From: a virus
Virus record (IMG/VR): IMGVR_UViG_3300042445_003160
Location: 1-34,235 of that record
Direction: 5' to 3' (one strand)
Length of the DNA: 34,235 nucleotides
Positions 7,638-13,772 of this stretch are shown here, piece after piece. Made by a program: the position numbers and the translations under genes. Numbering within the stretch: the stretch's first letter is position 1; each line of letters starts with the position of its first letter. The notes below the pieces were generated by a model, which worked only from the letters and a program-made list of their open reading frames with translations, was not told the DNA's origin and did not search any database.

Positions 7638-7876
7638 GGCGTGACGATAGCGCGGAGTTCTTTGGTCGGCACGGGTTTGCCGTTGCGGTAGGCAAGCACC
7701 TTGTACTTGTGCCCGCCGGATTGCAGACTGCGACCGAATGAGGTCACGTAAAACGTGATGTCCCCGTGGTCGAACTGGGAGCGTCCGCCGGAGTGGACGT
7801 AGGTGTGCCCGTATTGGCGGGTCTTGGCGACCTGGGCTACGTAGTAGGCAAGGTCGAAGGTGATGGTCGATTTCAT
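7634..7876 (-). CDS. Hypothetical protein
   Basis: 80 residues, probably a small beta-rich domain (DHGDITFYVTSFGRSLQSGGHKYKVLAYRNGKPVPTKEL). No family recognised. The start is preceded by the first copy of the T-loop-like hairpin and a 20-base leader; its stop overlaps the following membrane-peptide gene. It marks the boundary between the ATGA-coupled genes downstream and the hairpin-separated genes upstream. Confidence 0.62.
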   Translation of the reverse strand: MKSTITFDLAYYVAQVAKTRQYGHTYVHSGGRSQFDHGDITFYVTSFGRSLQSGGHKYKVLAYRNGKPVPTKELRAIVTP

Positions 7877-7896
7877 TGGCTTGTGGGTAAGGTGGT

Positions 7897-7919
7897 GCCG
7901 GAGGGGTCGAACCTCCGGC
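7897..7919 (-). repeat. T-loop-like intercistronic hairpin, copy 1
   Basis: A perfect 8-bp stem (GCCGGAGG / CCTCCGGC) with a 7-base loop, TTCGACC on the minus (transcribed) strand, which fits the tRNA T-loop consensus at every position. It lies between the stop of the gene ending at 7932 and the start at 7876. ACCACCTTACCCACAAGCCA connects it to the ATG. The stem differs from the other copies by a compensated A-T pair. It has no following T-run, so it is not an ordinary terminator. Confidence 0.72.
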
Positions 7920-7931
7920 GGGGTTGGTTGT

Positions 7932-8300
7932 TTAGGCTTCGTCTTCGTCCTCTTCATCCTGATCGCTGACCTGGTCCTCCAGGTACTGCCAAGCATCGGC
8001 AAGGTCCTCGTCGCTGAACGGGAACAGCAACGGGTCCGCTTCAAACTCGGCATCGGATCCCTCCACGATGGTGCCGTGCAGGACCCCCGCGATGTTGCCT
8101 GCCGCCCATGCCGGGGTGTTCTGCTCCGGCGTGAGGTCGGTGGACGGGATGGTGTCCTCGTCTTTCGTGAGGAACGAGGTCCACACGCCACACTGGGTGC
8201 GGTCATACGCCTCGCTGGCATACTGCTTGGGGGTGACGGTGTCGTGTTCCGCGAAGAGTTGAGTCGCGGTCTCGTAGTTGATGTCTGGATTGAATTTCAT
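7932..8300 (-). CDS. Acidic hypothetical protein
   Basis: 122 residues, very acidic, ending SDQDEEDEDEA, with one Cys and no membrane segment. The high negative charge recalls DNA-mimic proteins used by phages against host nucleases or regulators, but no specific motif supports that and the idea is speculative. The start ATG 8300 follows ATCACGCC. It is followed downstream by hairpin copy 1. Confidence 0.66.
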   Translation of the reverse strand: MKFNPDINYETATQLFAEHDTVTPKQYASEAYDRTQCGVWTSFLTKDEDTIPSTDLTPEQNTPAWAAGNIAGVLHGTIVEGSDAEFEADPLLFPFSDEDLADAWQYLEDQVSDQDEEDEDEA

Positions 8301-8313
8301 GGCGTGATGTTGG

Positions 8314-8436
8314 TTAGATCGTGAGCAGGTAGAGCAGGACGTAGACGAGGGTGGCGAGACCGGCCAAAAGCAGGCAGGTGCCAAGGGCGGCGGTATTGCG
8401 CCGGGCGAGCCCGGCATCGAGTTTGTGACGGTTCAT
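8314..8436 (-). CDS. 40-residue membrane peptide
   Basis: A basic N-terminus (MNRHKLDAGLARRN) and one long hydrophobic helix (AALGTCLLLAGLATLVYVLL) reaching the C-terminus. The positive-inside rule puts the N-terminus in the cytoplasm. Its ATG overlaps the stop of the upstream gene (ATGA). No family recognised. Confidence 0.58.
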   Translation of the reverse strand: MNRHKLDAGLARRNTAALGTCLLLAGLATLVYVLLYLLTI

Positions 8437-8642
8437 GGCAGTGGGTTGGGGGCGCGGGTTGCGGCGGCACGGTAGGCGTCGTTGTACGCCTCCCGTGCCT
8501 CCTTGCGAGCGTCTGCGGGTTCCATGGCAATTGCACGGTTCGTCCATTCGTTCCAGTGGCGGAGATTCGCCATGTCTTTGTGACGGGCGGCGAGCCCGGC
8601 ACGGTGCCCGGCATCGGCGTAGATGGTGATCGGGTTGTTCAT
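8433..8642 (-). CDS. Small helical hypothetical protein
   Basis: 69 residues, Ala/Arg/Asp-rich and helical (HKDMANLRHWNEWTNRAIAM, then DARKEAREAYNDAYRAAATR). No recognised family. The stop overlaps the next ATG, so it is coupled to the 40-residue membrane peptide. It begins four bases from the stop of the upstream gene. Confidence 0.58.
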   Translation of the reverse strand: MNNPITIYADAGHRAGLAARHKDMANLRHWNEWTNRAIAMEPADARKEAREAYNDAYRAAATRAPNPLP

Positions 8643-8646
8643 GGCA

Positions 8647-8910
8647 TCAGATGGTCCCGAATTCCTTGGCGACGGTATCAAGGCGGAAGGTGCCGCCGGT
8701 GAGCAGTTGCTCGTCAGTGATTGCCGGTGCCCACTCGCTGACGTCGATGTCGATCTCCCGGCCAAGGATGCGCTCGATCTCTGCGAGCGTGTTCCACTCC
8801 CGGCACCGGTGCTGTGCCGCCTCAAAGAGCAGGCGAGCAACCTCGGACTGCTCGTCCGGTGAGAGTTCTGAGAATTTGCGGGAGGCATCGTCTTCGTATG
8901 TGTTGGTCAT
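8647..8910 (-). CDS. Acidic helical hypothetical protein
   Basis: 87 residues, acidic, mainly helical (FSELSPDEQSEVARLLFEAA, then EIERILGREIDIDVSEWAP). No known family. The start ATG 8910 follows AGAACACC and lies 36 bases after hairpin copy 2, so the hairpin and leader form its whole 5' intercistronic region. Function unknown. Confidence 0.62.
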   Translation of the reverse strand: MTNTYEDDASRKFSELSPDEQSEVARLLFEAAQHRCREWNTLAEIERILGREIDIDVSEWAPAITDEQLLTGGTFRLDTVAKEFGTI

Positions 8911-8946
8911 GGTGTTCTGGTTCTATCGGATTGGCTGTTGAAAGGT

Positions 8947-8969
8947 GCCGGGGGGATGGAACCCCCGGC
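8947..8969 (-). repeat. T-loop-like intercistronic hairpin, copy 2
   Basis: An 8-bp stem GCCGGGGG / CCCCCGGC with minus-strand loop TTCCATC. On its 5' side is TGA-TCCTCCAATCC from the end of the upstream gene. On its 3' side is ACCTTTCAACAGCCAATCC leading to the ATG at 8910. Stem position 4 is G-C here and C-G in copies 4-6, a compensated change. Confidence 0.75.
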
Positions 8970-8980
8970 GGATTGGAGGA

Positions 8981-9178
8981 TCAGAGGGGGGCGTTTCGCA
9001 GGGCTTGCCGGGCTTGCCGCAGCATCCTAGCGGCAGTGCCCCGCACGGTGATCCTGGGCTCGCCTCCGGGGTATCGGGTGACCGGCAAGGCCTTGGGGCA
9101 ATGCGGGCGGCGATAGGTGAACCCGGAGAATCCGGAGTGACTGGGGAAGAAGCGCACGGTTGGTCTGGTGGGGTCCAT
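8981..9178 (-). CDS. Small basic hypothetical protein
   Basis: 65 residues, basic, with an RMLRQARQALRNAPL helix at the end and a Pro/Gly-rich beginning. The ATG at 9178 follows CCGATCAATCAT with no ribosome site. The frame is open farther upstream, but that part overlaps the next gene, so the short form is preferred. No family recognised. Confidence 0.52.
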   Translation of the reverse strand: MDPTRPTVRFFPSHSGFSGFTYRRPHCPKALPVTRYPGGEPRITVRGTAARMLRQARQALRNAPL

Positions 9179-9200
9179 ATGATTGATCGGGGTTGAGGTG

Positions 9201-9566
9201 TTAGGCGAAGACCGGTGCGGGGTCCTCTGCTCCGGGCAGGAACAGGTCCCACTTCTCTTGCGTCCAGTTCTCCGGCCACTCCTGTGGCAGGGGGTTGCCG
9301 GGCTGCTCGGTATGGGCGCGGAACGTGTACGCCTTCCGGGCGCGGCCCATGTCGTCCGGGTGTACTGCCTCGTCGCCGGTCGCGTATCCCGTGACATACT
9401 TGCCCCGGATCCGGACGGCAGCGGGGACGCTGAAGAACGTATCCGCGCTGTGCGCGATGTAGGCGACGCTGCGGACGGTGCCGTCGCTACAGAGCAGACG
9501 GGTGCCCTTGCGGGCGATGGGGTCCCATGGGGGGCAGGTGGCGAGGCGGGTTTGACCGTGTTTCAT
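9201..9566 (-). CDS. Hypothetical protein translated behind an (ACC)n leader
   Basis: 121 residues, soluble, with one Cys pair (CPP..., LLCSDG) and a Trp/Pro-rich end (QEWPENWTQEKWDLFLPGAEDPAP). No known family. Its whole 44-base leader from the upstream stop to the ATG is a (ACC)14 microsatellite, so its translation may depend on repeat number. It is downstream of, and probably co-transcribed with, the DnaJ-like zinc-finger gene. Confidence 0.64.
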   Translation of the reverse strand: MKHGQTRLATCPPWDPIARKGTRLLCSDGTVRSVAYIAHSADTFFSVPAAVRIRGKYVTGYATGDEAVHPDDMGRARKAYTFRAHTEQPGNPLPQEWPENWTQEKWDLFLPGAEDPAPVFA

Positions 9567-9610
9567 GGTGGTGGTGGTGGTGGTGGTGGTGGTGGTGGTG
9601 GTGGTGGTGG
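9567..9610 (-). repeat. (ACC)14 microsatellite forming the leader of the next gene
   Basis: 44 bases of uninterrupted GGT repeat on the plus strand; the transcript reads CC(ACC)14 and abuts an ATG directly. It fills the gap between the TGA at 9611-9613 and the ATG at 9566. The length is non-coding, so slippage would change leader length and not reading frame. Long poly-His, poly-Val and poly-Trp frames across it are artefacts of the repeat. Confidence 0.95.
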
Positions 9611-10276
9611 TCAGACTCCGCCAAGGCGGGTCGCGAAGTCGCAGGCAGCGTCGAAGGACGAGAAGTCCCCGATGCACTCAAGCCCTGCGCCCGGGGTGTG
9701 CCCGTAGAGCGAGAACACGAGGCGAGCCCCCTCGGGGATCTCGGTGTTAGACGGCAGCGACTCGCAGAAGGTGCCGCCCTCCGGGTCTGTCTCCTCGATG
9801 ACGGTGTGAACCTCCAAGGCGTCGAATGCGCGGGGCGCGGCGGGGTCGTATTGGGGCAGCTTGAAGATCGCAGACCGGGCGCGGGCGGGTGCTTCCGGTG
9901 CTTCGACCGGGGGCCGCCCATACCCGTCGCAAGGCTCGCAGGCAGCGGGAGACCCGTCCGGCCATTCGTGTGCCTTGTCGTGACCGGTGCCGTTGCACGC
10001 TGGGCAGACGGGTGCCGGTGCCGGTGCCTCGACCGGTTGCCGGTTGTGGCGGACGATCTCAAAGTCGGAGACCTTGAACGTCGTCCCGCTCTCACCATTG
10101 GTCCGCAGAACTAGGTCCCGGATTGCGTCCTCCATGCTCTCTTGCGAGCGTCCCAAGGGGCACCCCTTAACGCCCTCGGGTTGCGGGTGGGTGAAGGATG
10201 CGGAGTAGTAAGCCCCGGCATTTACCCACCCGTTGCTTTCAACGTGACGGGTCTCTGTTTCGATCTTGATCTTCAT
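9611..10276 (-). CDS. Protein with DnaJ-type CxxCxGxG zinc-finger motifs
   Basis: 221 residues. Two CxxCxGxG-type motifs, CPACNGTG (about residues 92-99) and CEPCDGYG (about 113-120), match the cysteine-rich domain of DnaJ, as also seen in many small phage proteins. No J-domain (HPD) is present. Flanking linkers are rich in Pro, Ala and Glu (PVEAPAPAP, PPVEAPEAP). The N-terminal part (MKIKIETETRHVESNG...) looks beta-rich. It starts 32 bases after hairpin copy 3, behind three AATCC units. Zinc binding is likely; the biological role is unknown. Confidence 0.68.
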   Translation of the reverse strand: MKIKIETETRHVESNGWVNAGAYYSASFTHPQPEGVKGCPLGRSQESMEDAIRDLVLRTNGESGTTFKVSDFEIVRHNRQPVEAPAPAPVCPACNGTGHDKAHEWPDGSPAACEPCDGYGRPPVEAPEAPARARSAIFKLPQYDPAAPRAFDALEVHTVIEETDPEGGTFCESLPSNTEIPEGARLVFSLYGHTPGAGLECIGDFSSFDAACDFATRLGGV

Positions 10277-10308
10277 TGGATTGGATTCTGTTGGATTGGA
10301 GAAAGGAA

Positions 10309-10331
10309 GCCGGGGGGATGGAACCCCCGGC
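10309..10331 (-). repeat. T-loop-like intercistronic hairpin, copy 3
   Basis: Stem GCCGGGGG / CCCCCGGC, minus-strand loop TTCCATC, identical to copy 2. It is preceded by TGA-TCCTCCAATCCCT and followed by TTCCTTTCTCCAATCC, an ACAG interruption and AATCCAATCC just before the ATG at 10276. Confidence 0.75.
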
Positions 10332-10344
10332 AGGGATTGGAGGA

Positions 10345-10977
10345 TCAGAGGGCGGGGGCGCGGAGGATCTCAAGGACGGCAATGGCCTGCGATGCGGTCA
10401 TGCATCGGATGTCCAGCGATACCCTGGCACCGTCCACGCGTTCAGAGAACACGTAGGTGCCCGCCGGGAGGTCCGGCGCGGTCGGCTCCTTGTCCGGGCG
10501 GTATGGTGCCCGCCAGCCTGCCGCGACGAGGGCGGCGACCGTCTCCCCGCGTTGCCGGGCGCGGAGGTCTGCGGCGGCGGCGGCGGCGGCGGCGACGTCG
10601 TACGCCGCTTGGGTCTCGCGGAGGTGCTGGCAGATTTTGCGGGCGAGCGCCGCCGGGGAGGTGGTCGGGGCGACGCTGGCAGGCCCGCGCTGTAATCCCG
10701 GGTCTCCGTGATGCTTGCCGGCCGCGTCTTTCGGCCATTCGGCGGAAATGGACAAACGACCGGCGCGGCTTGCCGGGTAGGTCTCCCGGCGGACGTGGAG
10801 CGTGCGATTGGTCGCAAGGTCCCTGACGAGGCATGGAAGCGGCAGCTCCCTCCCCTCGTAGAAGTAGGCGGCGGGGAGCGACTCGACGGCGAGACGCTGA
10901 GGCGAGGCGGCGGCGGCAGCTTCGACGAGGTCACGGGCGGACTGAAGGCGGGTATTGGTGTCGGTGTCGGTGGTCAT
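10345..10977 (-). CDS. Hypothetical protein with polyalanine tract
   Basis: 210 residues, Ala/Arg-rich. A run of eight alanines (about residues 129-136) is encoded by a GCC/GGC trinucleotide repeat near 10571-10594, which may vary in length. An N-terminal helix is rich in Ala (LVEAAAAASPQRLAVESL). The C-terminal part has a strand-rich segment (GTYVFSERVDGARVSLDIRC). No recognised family. The start ATG 10977 follows CAACACC, 30 bases after hairpin copy 4. Confidence 0.64.
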   Translation of the reverse strand: MTTDTDTNTRLQSARDLVEAAAAASPQRLAVESLPAAYFYEGRELPLPCLVRDLATNRTLHVRRETYPASRAGRLSISAEWPKDAAGKHHGDPGLQRGPASVAPTTSPAALARKICQHLRETQAAYDVAAAAAAAADLRARQRGETVAALVAAGWRAPYRPDKEPTAPDLPAGTYVFSERVDGARVSLDIRCMTASQAIAVLEILRAPAL

Positions 10978-11007
10978 GGTGTTGGATTGGATTGGAGGCT
11001 GAAAGGT

Positions 11008-11030
11008 GCCCGGGGGATTGGACCCCGGGC
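11008..11030 (-). repeat. T-loop-like intercistronic hairpin, copy 4
   Basis: Stem GCCCGGGG / CCCCGGGC with minus-strand loop TCCAATC. The loop still keeps T1, C3, A5 and C7, the positions that match U54, C56, A58 and Y60 of a tRNA T-loop. The leader ACCTTTCAGCCTCC, then two AATCC units and AACACC, reaches the ATG at 10977. Confidence 0.74.
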
Positions 11031-11043
11031 GGAGGTCATGGTT

Positions 11044-11286
11044 TCAAGGGATTTCGGGGAGGCTCCGGTGGAGGGCGGCGGCATCGAGGGCTGCGGCTTC
11101 GCTCCGGCGGCGGAGGTTCTCTGCGGCGGCTCCGTCTAGGTTTTCGAGCATGTCGGCGCGGTCTTGTAGGGCGCGGGATAGGGTCGCAAGGGCGGCGGCG
11201 GCGGCTTGGGTAGCGTCTCGGATCGGGTTTGCCTGTGGGACGGCAAAAACCCCAAAGCGGGCGGCGTGGCGGTGCATGGTGGTCAT
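11044..11286 (-). CDS. Small helical hypothetical protein
   Basis: 80 residues, Ala-rich and helical (DATQAAAAALATLSRALQDR, DMLENLDGAAAENLRRR...), suggesting a short coiled coil. No Cys and no membrane segment. It is separated from its neighbours on both sides by T-loop-like hairpins (copies 4 and 5). A second in-frame ATG lies three codons in. Function unknown. Confidence 0.58.
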   Translation of the reverse strand: MTTMHRHAARFGVFAVPQANPIRDATQAAAAALATLSRALQDRADMLENLDGAAAENLRRRSEAAALDAAALHRSLPEIP

Positions 11287-11320
11287 GGTGTTGGATTGGA
11301 TTGGATTGGATTGGAAAGGT

Positions 11321-11343
11321 GCCCGGGGGATGGAACCCCGGGC
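11321..11343 (-). repeat. T-loop-like intercistronic hairpin, copy 5
   Basis: Stem GCCCGGGG / CCCCGGGC, minus-strand loop TTCCATC. This copy has the longest pentamer leader: ACCTTTCC, then four AATCC units, then AACACC and the ATG at 11286. The upstream gene ends TAA-CCTCCAACCTCC. Confidence 0.76.
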
Positions 11344-11355
11344 GGAGGTTGGAGG

Positions 11356-11655
11356 TTAGTGCTTGGCGTAGTGGATGACGGCGGGGGCGGGGGCGAGGAT
11401 GCCAAGCTCCCGGAGATGGTCGCCGTATGCCGGGGCGAGGTCGGCAAGCTTTGCCGGTGCTTTCTTCCCCGCGTCCTTGAGGACGTCACGGGCGAGGATG
11501 GAAGCCCGGGTGCCCCGGGAATGTCTCATGCCGACCAGCTCAAGCTTGAGCATGGCGCGGATTGCAAGGAGGCGATACGCGGCGATAGCCTCCGGGGTCT
11601 CTGCGGCAACGATGGTGTTTGCGGTCATGGTGTTTGCGGTGTTTGCGGTTGTCAT
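11356..11655 (-). CDS. Hypothetical protein with repeated start
   Basis: 99 residues, mainly helical (ETPEAIAAYRLLAIRAMLKL...). The 5' end holds three near-copies of ACCGCAAAC, so a second in-frame ATG (about 11628) sits behind its own CAAACACC context. Either may be used; I give the longer form, which directly follows hairpin copy 6. The C-terminal half is Ala/Lys-rich. No family recognised. Confidence 0.58.
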   Translation of the reverse strand: MTTANTANTMTANTIVAAETPEAIAAYRLLAIRAMLKLELVGMRHSRGTRASILARDVLKDAGKKAPAKLADLAPAYGDHLRELGILAPAPAVIHYAKH

Positions 11656-11669
11656 AGGGAAAGGGGAAA

Positions 11670-11692
11670 GCCCGGGGGATGGAACCCCGGGC
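11670..11692 (-). repeat. T-loop-like intercistronic hairpin, copy 6
   Basis: Stem GCCCGGGG / CCCCGGGC, minus-strand loop TTCCATC. Here the leader to the ATG at 11655 is short (TTTCCCCTTTCCCT) and lacks AATCC units, so the hairpin and the pentamers are separable parts. Confidence 0.74.
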
Positions 11693-11700
11693 GGGGGTTG

Positions 11701-12444
11701 TTAGTGCTGGGGATAGAGAACGGTTTCGACATCCGCCCGGCTGCAAAGCTTGCACTCCCCGCATTTGATTTTCCGGGGGGATTTGAGGATTGTGGACGCG
11801 ATCGCGGGGCACACGCGGGCGGAGCCCTTGGATGCCTTGGCTATGGCAATGGCCGCCTCTAGCCGTTCGCGCTTCGTGGTGCCGGGTGCACCATAAACGA
11901 CGCGGGAGGCGGGACCCGCCGGGGCGGAGTCGTTTTGGAGCGACTCCCGCACCGTATACGGGAGATTGAACGCGTGAGCGATAGCCCGGAACCTCGCCGC
12001 CTTTTCGGCAGTCTCTACTGGAAAATGGATTGGGGTTCCCGCCGGAATGGCGCGGACCATGCCAACGAAAGCCGCCACTTCGTCCGCCAAAAGCGGACGA
12101 TTCGGGACGGATCCGAAGGAAGAAATGCGGACCCATGGGAGGGGTTCTCCGCCCGACTTGGCGGAGAGCTTGGCAAGCTTGGCAGCATACGCCCGGCAAA
12201 GGGCTGCAAAGCCCATTTGCCTTTTGCGCTCGCCGGAGGTTTGGACGGACGGTTTGAGACGCTCAACCCCGACCGCGTAGCAAACTCCCAGTTGGAGCGC
12301 CATGCATGAGGGGTCGCAATGGTCACCTCCGGATTCTGAAAAATTGAGCGTCACGGATCCCGTGACACCCTTTGAGAACTCCCCCAGAGAGGGAGACCAT
12401 TTAGGGGCGGTGGTTGCGAGGGCGGAGCGGGTTGCATTCATCAT
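11701..12444 (-). CDS. DUF7227 / gp88-like phage protein
   Basis: 247 residues matching the layout of a widespread phage family related to mycobacteriophage gp88 (DUF7227). An N-terminal TGSVTLNF strand is followed by Cys43-x3-Cys47-x7-Cys55-Tyr-Ala. The middle has WVRISSFGSVPN, and the C-terminus has RVCPA ... CGECKLCSRADVETVLYPQH with three clustered Cys (228, 231, 234). The cysteines suggest a metal or iron-sulfur site. The biological role of the family is not known to me. Two tandem ATGs (12444 and 12441) are possible starts. Its leader has CTTTCC and two AATCC units but no hairpin. Confidence 0.7.
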   Translation of the reverse strand: MMNATRSALATTAPKWSPSLGEFSKGVTGSVTLNFSESGGDHCDPSCMALQLGVCYAVGVERLKPSVQTSGERKRQMGFAALCRAYAAKLAKLSAKSGGEPLPWVRISSFGSVPNRPLLADEVAAFVGMVRAIPAGTPIHFPVETAEKAARFRAIAHAFNLPYTVRESLQNDSAPAGPASRVVYGAPGTTKRERLEAAIAIAKASKGSARVCPAIASTILKSPRKIKCGECKLCSRADVETVLYPQH

Positions 12445-12477
12445 GTTTGTATTTGTGGATTGGATTGGACGGGAAAG

Positions 12478-12612
12478 TTAGACGCCAAGGGCGAGAGCTA
12501 GGAGGAGCATCCCCGCCGGAACGGCGAAGAAAGCGAGGGGAGGGCATTGAATGGCGAGAACCATGAGCCCGGCGAGGGCGGCGAGAGTGGCGAGGTAGAG
12601 GAGCGGTTTCAT
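12478..12612 (-). CDS. 44-residue membrane protein
   Basis: Two hydrophobic segments (LLYLATLAALAGLMVLAIQ and PLAFFAVPAGMLLLALALGV) joined by a short PP turn suggest a small helical hairpin in the membrane. It is the first gene of the minus-strand block, next to the long control region. Its leader is A-rich (TTAAAAAGAAAAAAACAA before ATG). Function unknown. Confidence 0.55.
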   Translation of the reverse strand: MKPLLYLATLAALAGLMVLAIQCPPLAFFAVPAGMLLLALALGV

Positions 12613-12739
12613 TTGTTTTTTTCTTTTTAAGCTACTCCGGCAGGCGGGAGGCTGTAAACAAAAAAAGGCGACGGGAAAAAATGAAGTCATAATCCCTTGA
12701 GCTGTAGCATGTAGCAAAAGGGGGAAAATGGGGCGGGGT

Positions 12740-13161
12740 GGGTAATGGGCACGGGCGTTTCACTCCGTTCCTTAGGGGGAAAATAAAATGGGGTTCGATT
12801 TATTTTATTTTTTCCCTCATAGGGGACTTTGTAGCTATTACCCATTTGATATACAAAAAGGGGTGTTTAAAAAGCTAAGTGGTTGAAATTGAACGATTTA
12901 AAGATATGGGCAATTATCTGGCAATAATAACTTTTTTTCTATGGGCAACCCCACTTTTCAATATGGGCTATGGTGTAGTGTTTACCCACCATTACCCACC
13001 TAAAGCGGGAAACGCTCCAACGCTACAAAGGACAACCTCCGGCGGAGCGTTGGAGCATTCCGGGCATTACCCGGGCAATGGGCTATCGCCCGGGCTATTG
13101 GCCAACCCATTACCCAAGCGTTTCCGGGCTATTACCCACCCCATTGGCCAACCCATTACCC
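12740..13161. repeat. Iteron-like ATTACCC repeats
   Basis: ATTACCC, often as CCATTACCC(A/G), occurs at 12837, 12991, 13066, 13109, 13131 and 13155 on the plus strand and inverted at 12740-12749; another copy is at 13806. The last three in the cluster are 22 and 24 bases apart, about two helical turns. Many are flanked by GGGC or GGCC palindromes. Confidence 0.6.
13014..13056. repeat. 11-bp inverted repeat
   Basis: GCTCCAACGCT (13014-13024) and AGCGTTGGAGC (13046-13056) are perfect complements with a 21-base spacer. The left arm overlaps AACGCTACAAAG, a copy of the dispersed GCTACAA motif. It could be a cruciform, an operator or an RNA stem. Confidence 0.6.
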
Positions 13162-13172
13162 GGGCGTTTCCG
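13097..13172 (+). repeat. Two 30-bp direct repeats
   Basis: 13097-13126 and 13143-13172 are identical at 28 of 30 bases (ATTGGCCAACCCATTACCC, two variable bases, GCGTTTCCG), offset by 46 bp. Each carries one ATTACCC unit and a TTGGCCAA palindrome. Confidence 0.8.
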
Positions 13173-13393
13173 CGTTTCCTGATTTGTGCCAGGGTGATCC
13201 AATCCGGAGGACTGGTGCGATGAAATACATGCAATTCGTTTCATGTGTTCGCCGGATAGCCGGGGGCGGAAATGGGGGCGGAAATGGAAACCTTATTAAG
13301 TTGAGTGATTTACTAAGGATTGGAGGTGGGAAGGTGATTTCACGCGTCGCCAAGCACACGCCCGCCGCCTCCGCCCGGGATGGTTTCCCATCG

Positions 13394-13412
13394 CACTTTG
13401 CGCCGCAAAGTG
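13394..13412. repeat. Short strong hairpin
   Basis: CACTTTGC-GCC-GCAAAGTG gives an 8-bp stem with a 3-base loop. Flanking GTTTCC and GGAAAC can extend pairing with a bulge. No T-run follows. Confidence 0.5.
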
Positions 13413-13540
13413 GAAACCCACGCCGGCCGAAATAGGTGACACGGATTTCATGTATTCCGAAAAGCAAGCGCAAGTGGTTGAGGATAAAATGGTTACGGGT
13501 TGAAATGCCTGGGGGCGTCGCTTTTCCCGTAGGTAAAGCG

Positions 13541-13700
13541 GCAGCGAGGCAGCGAGGCAGCGAGGCAGCGAGGCAGCGAGGCAGCGAGGCAGCGAGGCAG
13601 CGAGGCAGCGAGGCAGCGAGGCAGCGAGGCAGCGAGGCAGCGAGGCAGCGAGGCAGCGAGGCAGCGAGGCGCAGGCGGAGCGAGGCGCAGGCGGAGCGAG
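13541..13700 (+). repeat. Satellite: 16 x GCAGCGAG plus 2 x 16-bp variant
   Basis: Sixteen perfect tandem copies of GCAGCGAG fill 13541-13668, followed by two copies of GCGCAGGCGGAGCGAG (13669-13700). The 8-bp period is not a multiple of three, so frames through it cycle and give spurious CLAASLPR-type peptides. All G-rich units point the same way on the plus strand. Confidence 0.95.
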
Positions 13701-13772
13701 GGGGCACCGGTGGGAGTGGGGTGACCCATCGCCCGAGGGCAATCCGGCTGCGTCACTGGCTCCACAAATCCT

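Noticed and set aside
9527-10114. Open frames with poly-His, poly-Val, poly-Thr or poly-Trp runs
   Set aside because: They are translations of the (GGT)n repeat in several frames; the repeat is a non-coding leader between two minus-strand genes.
7897-11692. T-loop-like hairpins as tRNA genes or rho-independent terminators
   Set aside because: No acceptor, D or anticodon arms are present around them and no T-run follows on the transcribed strand.
12879-13435. Frames of 114 and 83 codons on the plus strand in the control region
   Set aside because: They read through ATTACCC repeats and inverted repeats, with unnatural composition and poor start contexts.
13541-13700. Satellite as a CRISPR array
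   Set aside because: Units are only 8 bp and have no unique spacers.
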